DNA of 64,000 bases from Caballeronia humi (GTDB lineage Bacteria; Pseudomonadota; Gammaproteobacteria; Burkholderiales; Burkholderiaceae). A model generated the notes under the pieces. That model did no database searches. It was not told where the DNA came from and saw only the letters and a list, made by a program, of their open reading frames with translations. Every line of letters starts with the position of its first letter. Positions within the stretch are counted from its first letter, which is position 1. Below, piece after piece: positions 8,320 to 17,539 of the stretch. The translations under genes and the position numbers were made by a program. Where the stretch lies: contig NZ_FCNW02000021.1 of the NCBI RefSeq assembly GCF_001544475.1, positions 36,511 through 100,510 of the forward strand, read 5' to 3'.

Positions 8320-9342
8320 ATGGTCACTCTCACAGAAGTCGCCAAGCGCGCGCGGGTCACGGCCGCAACCGTGTCCAACGTGCTGCGCAACCGCGAGAAG
8401 GTGCGCCCGGAAACGGCCGAACGCGTCCTGAAGGCAATCTCCGAACTCGGTTATCGGCCGAACCTCAACGCACGCGCGCTTGCGGAAGGACGATCGTCGA
8501 CGCTGGCGCTGATGCTCTCGAACCTCTCGAACCCGTTCTATCCGGAGTTCGTGCTCGCCGCCGAGCGCGCCGCGCGCAAGGCGGGGCACTTCCTGATGGT
8601 CTGCAACACCGACGACGATGCCGAGATCGGCCGCGCGTATCTGAACCAGATCGCGGGGACCCTCGCCGACGGCGTGCTCGTGATGAACACCGACATCGCG
8701 ATCAACGAACTGTGCATCTCGGCAATGCACAGCGCGCCGATCCTGCTGGCGATGTGGGAGCATCCCGAGGCGCCGCCCGCCTTGCCGTGCATCGCGGTGG
8801 ACTTCGCGCGTGCGGGGGCGCTGGCCGCCGGGCATCTGCTGGAGCTTGGGCATCGCGAAATCGGCATGCTGGTCGGGGATGGCTGCGGAGGTTTGCAGGA
8901 CGCACGCTCGAACGGGTTCAGGGCGGCGTTGCGCGAGGCGGGTGTCGAAACGGACACGAGCGCGGAACTGGTGGTGCGCGATTCAATCGATTCGGGCTAT
9001 GCGGCGTGCATGCGCCTGATGGCGAGCAAGCCCAGCCTGACGGCGATCTTCGCCACCAACGACTTGCTCGCGATCGGCGCGGGGCAGGCGTTGATGTCGA
9101 TGGGCCGCGCGATTCCGGGTGACGTATCCGTGATCGGCATCACGGACATTCAATTAGCCCATCAGGTGCATCCGGCGCTGACGACCGTCGCGATCAATAC
9201 AACGGCGATCGCGGAGCTGTCCATCGAGCGGCTGATCCGACTGATCCAGCAGCCCTCGCAGGCGCCGGAAATGGTATTGGCGCCGCCGCCTGAGCTGGTC
9301 GTGCGCGCATCGACTGGCGTGCGGCGTTCGCGCGCGCGATGA
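8320..9342 (+). CDS. LacI-family transcriptional regulator of the sugar operon
   Basis: The 340-residue protein has a LacI N-terminal helix-turn-helix (residues 3-22, TLTEVAKRARVTAATVSNVL), a hinge helix (ALAEGRSSTL) and a periplasmic-binding-protein-like sensor domain. A TTG lies in frame three bases earlier, but the ATG at 8320 is preferred, with GGGA at 8311-8314. It is divergent from the galactoside operon, and two palindromic operators lie in the shared gap. The likely role is repression of the operon and of itself until a sugar or galactoside ligand binds. The ligand is not readable from sequence. Confidence 0.92.
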   Translation: MVTLTEVAKRARVTAATVSNVLRNREKVRPETAERVLKAISELGYRPNLNARALAEGRSSTLALMLSNLSNPFYPEFVLAAERAARKAGHFLMVCNTDDDAEIGRAYLNQIAGTLADGVLVMNTDIAINELCISAMHSAPILLAMWEHPEAPPALPCIAVDFARAGALAAGHLLELGHREIGMLVGDGCGGLQDARSNGFRAALREAGVETDTSAELVVRDSIDSGYAACMRLMASKPSLTAIFATNDLLAIGAGQALMSMGRAIPGDVSVIGITDIQLAHQVHPALTTVAINTTAIAELSIERLIRLIQQPSQAPEMVLAPPPELVVRASTGVRRSRAR

Positions 9343-9348
9343 GCGGGT

Positions 9349-10176
9349 TCAGACCACCGCCTGACTGGCCGCCGCCGCGCGCCCGCGCAGCCAGTTGATG
9401 CTCGCGAACAGCAACACGGCGAACACGATCAGCATCGTCGCGACCGCGAGGATCGAAGGATCGATGGAATCGCGGATGCCGCTCCACATCTGCCGCGGCA
9501 CGGTTCGCTGATCCGGCCCGCCGATAAACAGAATGACGATCACTTCGTCGAACGAGGTCGCGAAGGCGAAGACGCTGCCCGTCGCGACCGCGGGCGTGAT
9601 GAGCGGCAAGGTCACGCGGCGGAACGTGACCCACGGCGTCGCGCCGAGACCGGACGCGGCGCGCAACAGACTCTGATCGAACGACAGCAGCGACGCCGTC
9701 ACGGTGATCACGACAAACGGCGTGCCGAGCGCCGCATGCGCGAGCACCACGCCCGGATACGAGTTCACGAGACCGAGCGGCGCAAAGATCAGATAGAAAC
9801 CCGCAGCGACGACCACGATCGGCACGATCATCGGCGAGATGATGATCGGCATGATCAGCGAACGAAGCGGAAACTGCGTGCGGCTCAGGCCGAGCGCGGC
9901 GAGCGTGCCGAGGCAGGTAGCGATCAGCGTCGATGCCGCGCCGATACCGATGCTGTTCGCGAGCGAGCGCTGCCAGTCCGGGCTCGTCAACGCCTGCTCG
10001 TACCAGCGCATCGAAAAGCCCTGCAACGGATACGAGAAATACGATCCCGAATTGAACGACAGCGGGATGATCGCGAGGATCGGCGCGATCAGGAAGAACA
10101 GCACGAGTGCCGTATGCACGCGCACCCAGCGCGCGGCGATGCGTTCGGTCAGCACCCTGTTGCGTTTGTCTTGCAT
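9349..10176 (-). CDS. ABC transporter permease, PotC-like
   Basis: This 275-residue protein has six predicted membrane segments and an EAA-like loop (LLRAASGLGATPWVTF, then LPLITPA), as in PotC of spermidine/putrescine importers. A GGAGG ribosome site precedes the ATG at 10176. It is the last gene of a leftward five-gene operon that begins with a Rieske oxygenase. It should pair with the PotB-like permease just upstream, 12 bases away. Members of this family also import other cationic or quaternary amines, so the true substrate may be the oxygenase substrate. Confidence 0.9.
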   Translation of the reverse strand: MQDKRNRVLTERIAARWVRVHTALVLFFLIAPILAIIPLSFNSGSYFSYPLQGFSMRWYEQALTSPDWQRSLANSIGIGAASTLIATCLGTLAALGLSRTQFPLRSLIMPIIISPMIVPIVVVAAGFYLIFAPLGLVNSYPGVVLAHAALGTPFVVITVTASLLSFDQSLLRAASGLGATPWVTFRRVTLPLITPAVATGSVFAFATSFDEVIVILFIGGPDQRTVPRQMWSGIRDSIDPSILAVATMLIVFAVLLFASINWLRGRAAAASQAVV

Positions 10177-10188
10177 GCGTGCCTCCGT

Positions 10189-11460
10189 TCAGCCGAAACG
10201 CAACCGGTCGATGCCCACGATCCGGTTGAACAGAAAATAGAAAACCGCCGTGAAGATCACGAGGTACGCCGAGAGCGCGCCCGCAAGCCCCCAGTTGAGC
10301 TGCGTGTTCGTTTGTATCGCGATGAGCTGGCTGATCATCTCGTCGCCTGCGCCGCCGAGCAACGCGGGCGTGATGTAATAACCCAGCGCGAGCACGAAGA
10401 CGAGAAAGCACCCCGCGCCGACACCCGGAAGTGTCTGCGGCACGTAGATGCGATAGAACGCCGTGAACGGATGCGCGCCTAGCGATTGCGCCGCACGCAT
10501 ATAGACGGGGGAGACGCTTTTCATGACCGAATAGATTGCGAGGATCATGTATGGCAAGAGAATATGCGTCATGCCGATCAGCACGCCGGTGCGGTTGAAG
10601 ACGAGCGGCAACGGATGGCTCACGAGCCCGAGTCCCGACAGCACGCTGTTGATCACGCCGCCCGGTTGCAGCAGCACGTACCATGCGGTCGTGCGCACGA
10701 GTAGCGACGTCCAGAACGGCACGATCACGAAAAGCATCAGGCGGTTGCTGCTTTTTGCGGGCAGGTTGGCGAGCAGCCACGCAACCGGATAGCCGAGCAC
10801 GAGACAAAGCAGCGTCACGGTGGCGCTGATCGATATCGTGCGCACGAATGCCGGGCGATAGACCGAGGCGTTCTCCGGCACGGATGCGATGGAGCCCGCG
10901 GGCGTCACCTGGGCATCGACGGCTGCGAGTACGTAATCGGGTGTCGGCGTTGCGGCAGCGCGCTTCAGCAATCTCCATATCTCGGGCGAATTCCAGCGCT
11001 CGTCGAGCTCGATCAACGCGGGCTTCCATGCCGGGGGCGCATCTGTCGGCAGGCCGCGCGCCGTGCGCATCAGGAGGCTGCGAAACTCGGGCTGGGCAAA
11101 GTTCAGACGACGCGCAACGGTGCCGAGCTGTCCGCTCTGCTGCGCCTGCCTGAGTCCCGAGGCGAGCAGGGCGAACGTACGCTCGTCCGGTACGCCACGC
11201 CCGTCCCAGGCATCGAGCGCGCGCGTGAGCGCGGGCATGCTTTCGGGCACTTCGCGGTTTTGCACGCTGCGCGCGAGCAGCAGCGCGATCGGCGCAATGA
11301 ACGTGGACAGCAGGAACACGATCAGCGGCAGTGCAAGCAGCAGCGCCTGCATCGACGCACGGCGGCGTGCCTTTTGAAACGACTCGCGGCCGCCGGCTCT
11401 CGTCGGAGAGCCCGGGGCCGCGGCATGGGCCGAAGTGGGCATGGTGCTGGTCGCGGTCAA
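10189..11460 (-). CDS. ABC transporter permease, PotB-like, with large periplasmic insert
   Basis: At 423 residues this PotB-like permease is about 130 longer than usual. After the first membrane segment (about 39-65) there is a hydrophilic stretch of roughly 140 residues rich in Arg and Ala before the second segment near 210. The core then carries the usual EAA region (RAAQSLGAHPFTAFY). The start shown is a TTG with a weak GAGAG site; an ATG at 11442 is an alternative. Long inserts between the first two segments occur in some putrescine/opine-type importers. It should pair with the PotC-like product. Confidence 0.88.
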   Translation of the reverse strand: MTATSTMPTSAHAAAPGSPTRAGGRESFQKARRRASMQALLLALPLIVFLLSTFIAPIALLLARSVQNREVPESMPALTRALDAWDGRGVPDERTFALLASGLRQAQQSGQLGTVARRLNFAQPEFRSLLMRTARGLPTDAPPAWKPALIELDERWNSPEIWRLLKRAAATPTPDYVLAAVDAQVTPAGSIASVPENASVYRPAFVRTISISATVTLLCLVLGYPVAWLLANLPAKSSNRLMLFVIVPFWTSLLVRTTAWYVLLQPGGVINSVLSGLGLVSHPLPLVFNRTGVLIGMTHILLPYMILAIYSVMKSVSPVYMRAAQSLGAHPFTAFYRIYVPQTLPGVGAGCFLVFVLALGYYITPALLGGAGDEMISQLIAIQTNTQLNWGLAGALSAYLVIFTAVFYFLFNRIVGIDRLRFG

Positions 11461-11485
11461 GGTGGGCTCTCGTCGAACGGTGGCG

Positions 11486-12532
11486 TTATTGCGTCAGCCA
11501 GACCTGAAAACGCTTGTTGATCTGGTCCGCGTTGTCGGCCCAGAAGTTCGCGTTGATCTGCACCGCGCGCTTGAAGTTGGCGGGCGCGGTTGGCAGGTCG
11601 GCGAGGCGCTGCTTGTCGACGAGCGGGATCGCGTCCTTGCGCGGCGGCGCGTACGCGATGTACTTCGAGAGATCCGCATAGCTCTTCGGTTGCGACGCCG
11701 CTACGATGAATTTCGTCGCCGTGTCCGCGTGTTTCGCGCCCGCGGGAATCGCCCACCACTCGAAGTCGTACACCTGCGCGTCCCACACGGCCTTGAACGG
11801 CTTGTTGTCTTTCTTCGCGGCGTCGTCGATGCGGCCGTTGTAGACCTGCGTCATCACTACCGCGCCATCGGCGAGCAGTTGCGGCGCCTGCGCACCCGCT
11901 TCCCACCACACGATGTTCTTCTTGATCGTATCGAGCTTCTTGAACGCGCGGTCGACACCGGCCGGCGTGCCGAGCACCTTGTAGACATCCTTCGGATCGA
12001 CGCCGTCCGCGATCAGCGCCCACTCCATCGATACCTTCGGCGACTTGCGAAGCCCGCGCTTGCCGGGAAATTTCTCCAGGTCGAAGAAGTCGTTGACGGT
12101 GGTCGGCGCGGTTTTCATCTTGCTTGCGTCGTAGGCGTAGACGGTCGACCACACCATGCTCGCCACCGCACAATCGCTGATCGAACCGGGAATGAAATCG
12201 CTCGTTTTGCCGAGCAGCTTCTTGTCGAACTTCTTGAGCAGACCTTCGTCGCAGGCCGTGATCGCATCGTTCGTTTCGAGGTCGATCAGATCCCACGTCG
12301 TGTTCTTCGCCTGTTCCATCGCGGAGAGTTTCGCGAGACCGCCGTCATACGATTCGGTCGAGAAGGTGACGCCGGTCGCTTGCGTGAACGGATCGAAGTA
12401 GGCCTTCTTTGCGGCCGCCTCGTAGGCGCCGCCGAAGGTCACGACGGAGAGCGTCTCCGCTGCCTGAGCGTGGACGTTGGCGAGCGCGAGTACGGCGAGT
12501 GCGGCGCATTGGACTTTGATATTGGTGCGCAT
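11486..12532 (-). CDS. ABC transporter substrate-binding protein, PotD-like
   Basis: The 348-residue protein has a short signal peptide ending near residue 24 (HAQAAETLSV) and the PotD-type fold, with early residues VVTFGGAYEAAAKKAYFDPF and a YNGRIDDA segment. This family binds polyamines and related cationic ligands in the periplasm. It lies between the ATPase and the PotB-like permease in the operon. An AGGAG ribosome site lies nine bases before the ATG. Because the operon head encodes a Rieske oxygenase of the quaternary-amine type, the ligand may be a betaine rather than a polyamine; that is inference. Confidence 0.9.
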   Translation of the reverse strand: MRTNIKVQCAALAVLALANVHAQAAETLSVVTFGGAYEAAAKKAYFDPFTQATGVTFSTESYDGGLAKLSAMEQAKNTTWDLIDLETNDAITACDEGLLKKFDKKLLGKTSDFIPGSISDCAVASMVWSTVYAYDASKMKTAPTTVNDFFDLEKFPGKRGLRKSPKVSMEWALIADGVDPKDVYKVLGTPAGVDRAFKKLDTIKKNIVWWEAGAQAPQLLADGAVVMTQVYNGRIDDAAKKDNKPFKAVWDAQVYDFEWWAIPAGAKHADTATKFIVAASQPKSYADLSKYIAYAPPRKDAIPLVDKQRLADLPTAPANFKRAVQINANFWADNADQINKRFQVWLTQ

Positions 12533-12573
12533 GTCGGTAGGCTCCTGCGGTAGCGTGTGTGTGTGAGAGGAAG

Positions 12574-13716
12574 TTACGCCGGTGTGACGGAATTGAGCGC
12601 GGACGCGCTACGTGAAGCGTTCATCGCGAGGATCTTGCAATCGTCGTGGCGCCAGGCGATGTCGATCGCGCTGCCGGGCGAGGGCAACGCGTGGCGTTGC
12701 GTATTGGGCAGCTTCACGACGATGTCATCGCGCGAACCAAGCTTCAGATGCACGCGATGATGGTCGCCGCAATAAACGAGTTCCTCGACGCGCGCGTGGA
12801 CCACGTTGCTATGTTCATCGACGTGCGTGCCTTCCGCGCTCGGGATATGCGCGCGCTCGGGGCGCAGCGCGAGCATCGCTTCGTCGCCTGCGGAGAGGCC
12901 GAGTTCGCAGCGTCCGCGAATCACGCTGCCGTCCGATAGCGCGAGCGTCGCCCAGTCCTCGCTTGCGTTGACGACGCGTCCCTTCAAGCCGTTGTTCTCG
13001 CCGACGAAGTTCGCGACGAAAGCGTTCTGCGCGTTTTCATAGAGTTCGGTGGGCGTGGCGGCCTGCTGGATGCGGCCATCGGAGAACACGGCCACGCGGT
13101 CCGACATCGTCAGCGCCTCGGCCTGATCGTGCGTCACGTAGACGATGGTCAGCGAAAGCTCGCGATGCAGCCGCATGATCTCGTACTGCATGGTCTCGCG
13201 CAGGCGCTTGTCGAGCGCGCCGAGCGGCTCGTCCATCAGCACGACGCTCGGCTCGAACACGAGCGCACGTGCAAGCGCGACGCGCTGCTGCTGTCCACCC
13301 GACAATTGCGAAGGACGCCGGTTCGCAAGATGCGGCAACTCCACCATTTCGAGCGCACGCTTGACGCGCGCCTTCTGGTCGGTCCTGCTCACGCGCCGCA
13401 CCGAAAGCGGAAAGGCCACGTTCTCCGCGATCGTCAGATGCGGGAAGAGCGCGTAGTTCTGAAACACCATGCCGATGTCGCGCAGATGCGGCGGCTTGTC
13501 GTCGAGACGCCGGCCGTCGAGGCGGATCTCGCCCTGCGTCGGCGATTCGAAGCCCGCCAGCATCATGAGAGTCGTCGTCTTGCCCGAGCCGGATGGTCCG
13601 AGCAGCGACAGGAACTCGCCCTTGCGAACGTCGAGGTTCAAGTCTTCGACGACATAGTGCGTGCCGTCGTACGACTTACTCACGCCCGAGAACGAAATGA
13701 AGGACTGGTTTGACAT
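12574..13716 (-). CDS. ABC transporter ATPase, PotA-like
   Basis: The 380-residue protein has Walker A GPSGSGKT (40-47), signature LSGGQ (138-142), Walker B VVLMDEP (158-164) and the switch His in YVTHDQAEA. A C-terminal TOBE domain follows, as in PotA. It energises the PotB/PotC-like channel. It sits 26 bases behind the oxygenase gene and 41 bases before the binding-protein gene, all leftward. This order, oxygenase-ATPase-binding protein-permeases, suggests joint uptake and oxidation of one substrate. Confidence 0.92.
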   Translation of the reverse strand: MSNQSFISFSGVSKSYDGTHYVVEDLNLDVRKGEFLSLLGPSGSGKTTTLMMLAGFESPTQGEIRLDGRRLDDKPPHLRDIGMVFQNYALFPHLTIAENVAFPLSVRRVSRTDQKARVKRALEMVELPHLANRRPSQLSGGQQQRVALARALVFEPSVVLMDEPLGALDKRLRETMQYEIMRLHRELSLTIVYVTHDQAEALTMSDRVAVFSDGRIQQAATPTELYENAQNAFVANFVGENNGLKGRVVNASEDWATLALSDGSVIRGRCELGLSAGDEAMLALRPERAHIPSAEGTHVDEHSNVVHARVEELVYCGDHHRVHLKLGSRDDIVVKLPNTQRHALPSPGSAIDIAWRHDDCKILAMNASRSASALNSVTPA

Positions 13717-13742
13717 CGTGATGGCACCCTGTCGATGGTTCT

Positions 13743-14891
13743 TTATGGCCGCGACACTTTCTGCGCGAGATAGCGCGCGAAGTCGTAGTTCGGCCGTTCG
13801 AGATGGCTCAGATGGCCGGGCTTCGCGAGCGGCGCCTGTACCCCGCGATAGACCGCCTGCACGCCACGCTTGTCCTCGGCATTGACTTCGTCGAGGAGCG
13901 CCTTAAGCGTCGCCATGTAATCGTTCGCCTTGGGATCGGCGATGAACTCGGGCGCAAGGCCGCCGCCGAAGCGGATATGCACGCGGCCGGTGCCTTGCGG
14001 CTGCAGCACGAGATACCAGAAGTAACCGGGCGTCAGCGTGACGAGATGCGTTGGATAGATCGCGAGAAGCGCGGTCGTCTTACGCCAGTGGCCCTGCAAG
14101 CGCTGATTGTCGGGATGCGCGTTGCCGATGGGCAGCGACGCTTCCTTCGTGATCCAGTGATAGTTGAACGCAGCGAGCCCGGGCGGACATTCCATCTCGT
14201 CGAGCCGCGAGTGCGGACCAACCGTCGCGCGATGCAGCATCGGCAAGTGATAGCTCTCCATGAAGTTCTCGGCGAGGATCTTCCAGTTGGTGTCCCAGAC
14301 GTGCTCTTCATAGAAGGTTTCTATGTAATCGGCCATGCCGTAATCGCGGATCAGCATGTCCAGTTCGGCGAGTTGCGTGGCGACGGGCGGCGCATTCGTA
14401 TCGAGCGTCACGTAGATCCAGCCTTGCCACACTTCGCAGCGCACCTTCGGCAGCGCATAGCTTTCCTTGCAGAAGCCTGACTGCCGATCCATCATCGGTG
14501 CGCCGCGCAGCCCGCCGTCGAGGTTGTAATTCCACGCGTGATACGGACACACGATCCGGCGGACGTTGCCGCGTCCTTCGAGCAGCACCGACATCCGATG
14601 CAGGCACACATTGGACATCGCGCGGATCGTATTCGTCTCGTCAAGCAACACGACCACGGGTTGTCCCGCGATCTGCGCGGTGAGATAGTCGCCCGGCGCG
14701 GCAAGTGCGCTCGCGCGACCCACGCATTGCCACTCACGCTGAAAGATCGTGCTTTCTTCGAGCGCCAGAAATTCAGGCGACGTATAGACGCCCGGCGGCA
14801 TCGAGCGGGCATCGCTGAATGGCCGTTCGCATCCGGTTTGCAGGTCGTTCACCAGCGCTTCTACCGCTGTCGTTCGTGCCGCGTCTGCCAT
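13743..14891 (-). CDS. Rieske non-heme iron oxygenase alpha subunit, quaternary-amine type
   Basis: This 382-residue protein has a Rieske cluster site (Cys96, His98, Cys115, His118) and a mononuclear iron site with His215 and His220 in ENFMESYHLPMLH. The residue expected to bridge the two metal sites is Glu212. Most ring-hydroxylating enzymes have Asp there, while carnitine and related quaternary-amine oxygenases use Glu. I chose the ATG at 14891 because GGAGGG precedes it closely; an ATG at 14903 is possible. It heads an operon with a polyamine/betaine-type importer. No ferredoxin reductase partner lies nearby, so electrons must come from elsewhere. The substrate is inferred to be a methylated amine. 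Confidence 0.85.
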   Translation of the reverse strand: MADAARTTAVEALVNDLQTGCERPFSDARSMPPGVYTSPEFLALEESTIFQREWQCVGRASALAAPGDYLTAQIAGQPVVVLLDETNTIRAMSNVCLHRMSVLLEGRGNVRRIVCPYHAWNYNLDGGLRGAPMMDRQSGFCKESYALPKVRCEVWQGWIYVTLDTNAPPVATQLAELDMLIRDYGMADYIETFYEEHVWDTNWKILAENFMESYHLPMLHRATVGPHSRLDEMECPPGLAAFNYHWITKEASLPIGNAHPDNQRLQGHWRKTTALLAIYPTHLVTLTPGYFWYLVLQPQGTGRVHIRFGGGLAPEFIADPKANDYMATLKALLDEVNAEDKRGVQAVYRGVQAPLAKPGHLSHLERPNYDFARYLAQKVSRP

Positions 14892-15057
14892 GAAGCCCTC
14901 CATGATCCATTCCTTCGGGAGCGCGCCAAGTGCTTGAGGCTTGCCGCGTTACGCTCATCATGGACATCAATCTATCAAGCCAAATTGCCAGTTAAAATAT
15001 TGTTTTCGGATACAAAGCAAAGCTTTTGCCTATACAGCTTGCGAGTCTTCAGCGCTT

Positions 15058-15984
15058 TTACGTGTCGAGATGCAGTCGTCGAATATAGGTCTCGCAGAAC
15101 GCTGAAAAGCGATGCACCACTTGTCGCGGCTTCATCGTGCGCGATTGCGCGATCCCCAGCGTCGTGGCGTTGACGCTGTCCTTGAAGTGCTTAATCACGA
15201 AGTCTTCGCCATCCACGGTGCGATTCGACTTCAGCGGAAAGTTGAGGATGCTGAAGCCGAGTCCGTTAGCCACCATGCCGCGCACCACCTCCGGCTGCGA
15301 CGAGCGAAATGCGGGAACCGGCCGCGTGCCCACGGCATCGAAAAGCGCGGCGAAATACTCGCGGCTATGCGGCAGATCCAGCATCACATAAGGCTCGTGA
15401 AGCAAATCGGCGAGCGATACCTTGCGCGCGCGGGCGAGCCGGTGCGTCTTCGGCAGAATCGCGTAAGGCGGTAACGAAAGCAGCGGCGTAAAGGCGATTT
15501 CCTCGGTCAGATCGAGACTGTAGGTCAGGGCGATGTCGAGCGAACCGTCGTGCAGACCGCGTAGCAAGCCGTCCTGATGCGCCTCTACGGTGCGAAACGA
15601 AATGCCCGCGTGCTCGGCCGTGAACCGGCTGATGAGACCCGGCATCAATGGCGGCGCAAGCGAGACCAGACATCCCAACGCGATGGAACCCGTCACGCCG
15701 CCGTCCATTTCCTTGGCGGCCATTTGCAATTCTTCGGCGATCTTCAGCAGATTGCGCGCTTGCCCGAGCAGGTCGCGGCCGGCTTGCGTGAGTGATAGGC
15801 CGCTCGCGTGATGTCGTATGAAGAGTTGCACGCCGAACGAGACTTCGAGGTCCGCGAGCGCTGTTGAAATCGACGGTTGCGAGATGTGCAGACGCTTGGC
15901 GGCCGCCGTGAAAGAGAGCACTTCGGCGGTCACCACGAAATAGCGCAACTGACGCAGCGAGTAGCGCAAAGGGTGGCTTTCCAT
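15058..15984 (-). CDS. LysR-family regulator
   Basis: The 308-residue protein has the LysR N-terminal helix-turn-helix (LRQLRYFVVTAEVLSF, then KRLHISQPSIS) and a C-terminal effector domain. The frame extends to 16047, but I chose the ATG at 15984: it has a GGAG site, and the longer form would cover a perfect T-N11-A dyad (16042-16064). It is divergent from the flavin monooxygenase operon and lies 166 bases upstream of the Rieske operon in the same direction. It could therefore control either or both. The effector is unknown. Confidence 0.9.
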   Translation of the reverse strand: MESHPLRYSLRQLRYFVVTAEVLSFTAAAKRLHISQPSISTALADLEVSFGVQLFIRHHASGLSLTQAGRDLLGQARNLLKIAEELQMAAKEMDGGVTGSIALGCLVSLAPPLMPGLISRFTAEHAGISFRTVEAHQDGLLRGLHDGSLDIALTYSLDLTEEIAFTPLLSLPPYAILPKTHRLARARKVSLADLLHEPYVMLDLPHSREYFAALFDAVGTRPVPAFRSSQPEVVRGMVANGLGFSILNFPLKSNRTVDGEDFVIKHFKDSVNATTLGIAQSRTMKPRQVVHRFSAFCETYIRRLHLDT

Positions 15985-16041
15985 CGGAAACGCTCCATGT
16001 TCAGGCCTTGAATGCGCGCATTGTGACGCGCTCAAAATCGC

Positions 16042-16064
16042 TTGCATAGCCTAATTCGATGCAA
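16042..16064. promoter_or_regulatory. LysR-type binding site, TTGCAT-N11-ATGCAA
   Basis: A perfect six-base inverted repeat, TTGCAT and ATGCAA, is separated by exactly 11 bases, matching the T-N11-A rule for LysR regulators. It lies 57 bases upstream of the LysR start (15984) and about 125 bases upstream of the flavin monooxygenase start (16190). The most likely binder is the adjacent LysR protein. Confidence 0.7.
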
Positions 16065-16189
16065 TGCATTTTTTAAATATGTTTTTCGGATTCTGTTTGA
16101 GGGCGTAAATTTTCCCCATGACGAACGGCCTGCGGCGACTTATCACGCTTAAGCCAATTGCTAAAAACGCCTTTCAGAAGGATATAGCC

Positions 16190-17509
16190 ATGACAGTGGA
16201 AAGAACCTCAATCGATACGCTCATCGTCGGCGCCGGCCAGGCCGGCATTGCCATGAGCGAGCACCTGAGCAAGCTCGGCGTGCCGCATCTTGTTCTGGAA
16301 CGCGATCGTATAGCCGAGCGCTGGCGCACAGGGCGATGGGACTCGCTCGTCGCTAACGGCCCTGCCTGGCACGATCGATTCCCGAATCTCGAATTCGACG
16401 ATGTCGACCAGGACGGGTTCGCCTCCAAGGATCAGGTGGCGGATTACTTCGTCGCGTATGCACGTAAGTTCGACGCTCCGATCCGCACTGGCGTCGAAGT
16501 GAAGAAGGTCGTGCGTAACGCGGGGCGGCAGGGTTTTACGATCGATACATCGGAAGGCACGATCGAGGCTAACCGTGTGGTCGTCGCGACCGGGCCTTTT
16601 CAACGGCCCGTGATTCCGCCGATTGCTCCTAAAGGCGGCAATATCACGCAGATTCATTCCGCCGACTATCACAATCCCGCGCAGTTGCCCGAAGGCGGCG
16701 TGCTGGTCGTCGGCGCGGGTTCGTCGGGCGTGCAAATCGCCGATGAATTGCAGCGTGCGGGCAAGCAGGTATATCTCTCGGTGGGCGCGCACGATCGTCC
16801 GCCGCGCGCGTATCGCGGCCGCGATTTTTGCTGGTGGCTGGGCGTGCTCGGCGAATGGGATGCAGAGGTCATGAGACCGGGCAGGGAGCACGTCACCATC
16901 GCAGTGAGCGGGGCGCGCGGCGGCCAGACCGTGGACTTCCGGCGGCTTGCGCATCAAGGCATCACGCTCGTTGGTCTGACAAAATCATTCGATGACGGCG
17001 TCGTGACGTTCGAAGCCGATCTCGCCGAGAACATTGCGCGCGGCGACGAGAACTACCTGACGCTATTGAATGCGGCTGATGCTTATGTCGCCCGCAACGG
17101 TCTCGACCTTCCGGACGATCCAGAAGCCCGCATCATTCCCGCCGATCCGGAATGCATGACGCATCCGCTCAGCGAACTCGATCTCGCCAAAGCGGGCGTG
17201 ACGTCGATCATCTGGGCAACCGGCTATGCGGTGGATTTCAACTGGCTCGATGTCGACACGTTCGACGAGAAGGGCAAGCCCAGGCATCAGCGAGGCGTGT
17301 CCAAAGAGCCCGGCATCTATTTTCTGGGCCTGCCCTGGTTGTCGCGCCGAGGCTCCGCTTTCATCTGGGGTGTCTGGCACGATGCCAGGCATATCGCCGA
17401 CCATATCGTCACGCAGCGCAAGTACCTCGAATATCGCGATGCCTCGCAGCGTCGTGCAGAGGACCGTTGCACCGAGAGCGCACCATGCGTTCACAACGTT
17501 TGCGCTTAA
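16190..17509 (+). CDS. Flavin-dependent monooxygenase (FMO/CzcO family)
   Basis: The 439-residue protein has an FAD-binding GAGQAG (14-19) and an NADPH-binding GAGSSG (175-180), joined by an FMO-like stretch with QIHSADYHN. Such enzymes oxygenate nitrogen or sulfur atoms or perform Baeyer-Villiger reactions. The ATG at 16190 is chosen over an upstream start because AGAAGGAT lies six bases before it. It is the first gene of a rightward set with a Rid protein, a DUF1028 protein, an M20 hydrolase and an NCS1 permease. That context suggests oxidative attack on an imported nitrogen compound. The substrate is not known. Confidence 0.85.
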   Translation: MTVERTSIDTLIVGAGQAGIAMSEHLSKLGVPHLVLERDRIAERWRTGRWDSLVANGPAWHDRFPNLEFDDVDQDGFASKDQVADYFVAYARKFDAPIRTGVEVKKVVRNAGRQGFTIDTSEGTIEANRVVVATGPFQRPVIPPIAPKGGNITQIHSADYHNPAQLPEGGVLVVGAGSSGVQIADELQRAGKQVYLSVGAHDRPPRAYRGRDFCWWLGVLGEWDAEVMRPGREHVTIAVSGARGGQTVDFRRLAHQGITLVGLTKSFDDGVVTFEADLAENIARGDENYLTLLNAADAYVARNGLDLPDDPEARIIPADPECMTHPLSELDLAKAGVTSIIWATGYAVDFNWLDVDTFDEKGKPRHQRGVSKEPGIYFLGLPWLSRRGSAFIWGVWHDARHIADHIVTQRKYLEYRDASQRRAEDRCTESAPCVHNVCA

Positions 17510-17539
17510 CTCATTTCTTTTTAGCATCGAGGTAGATCA

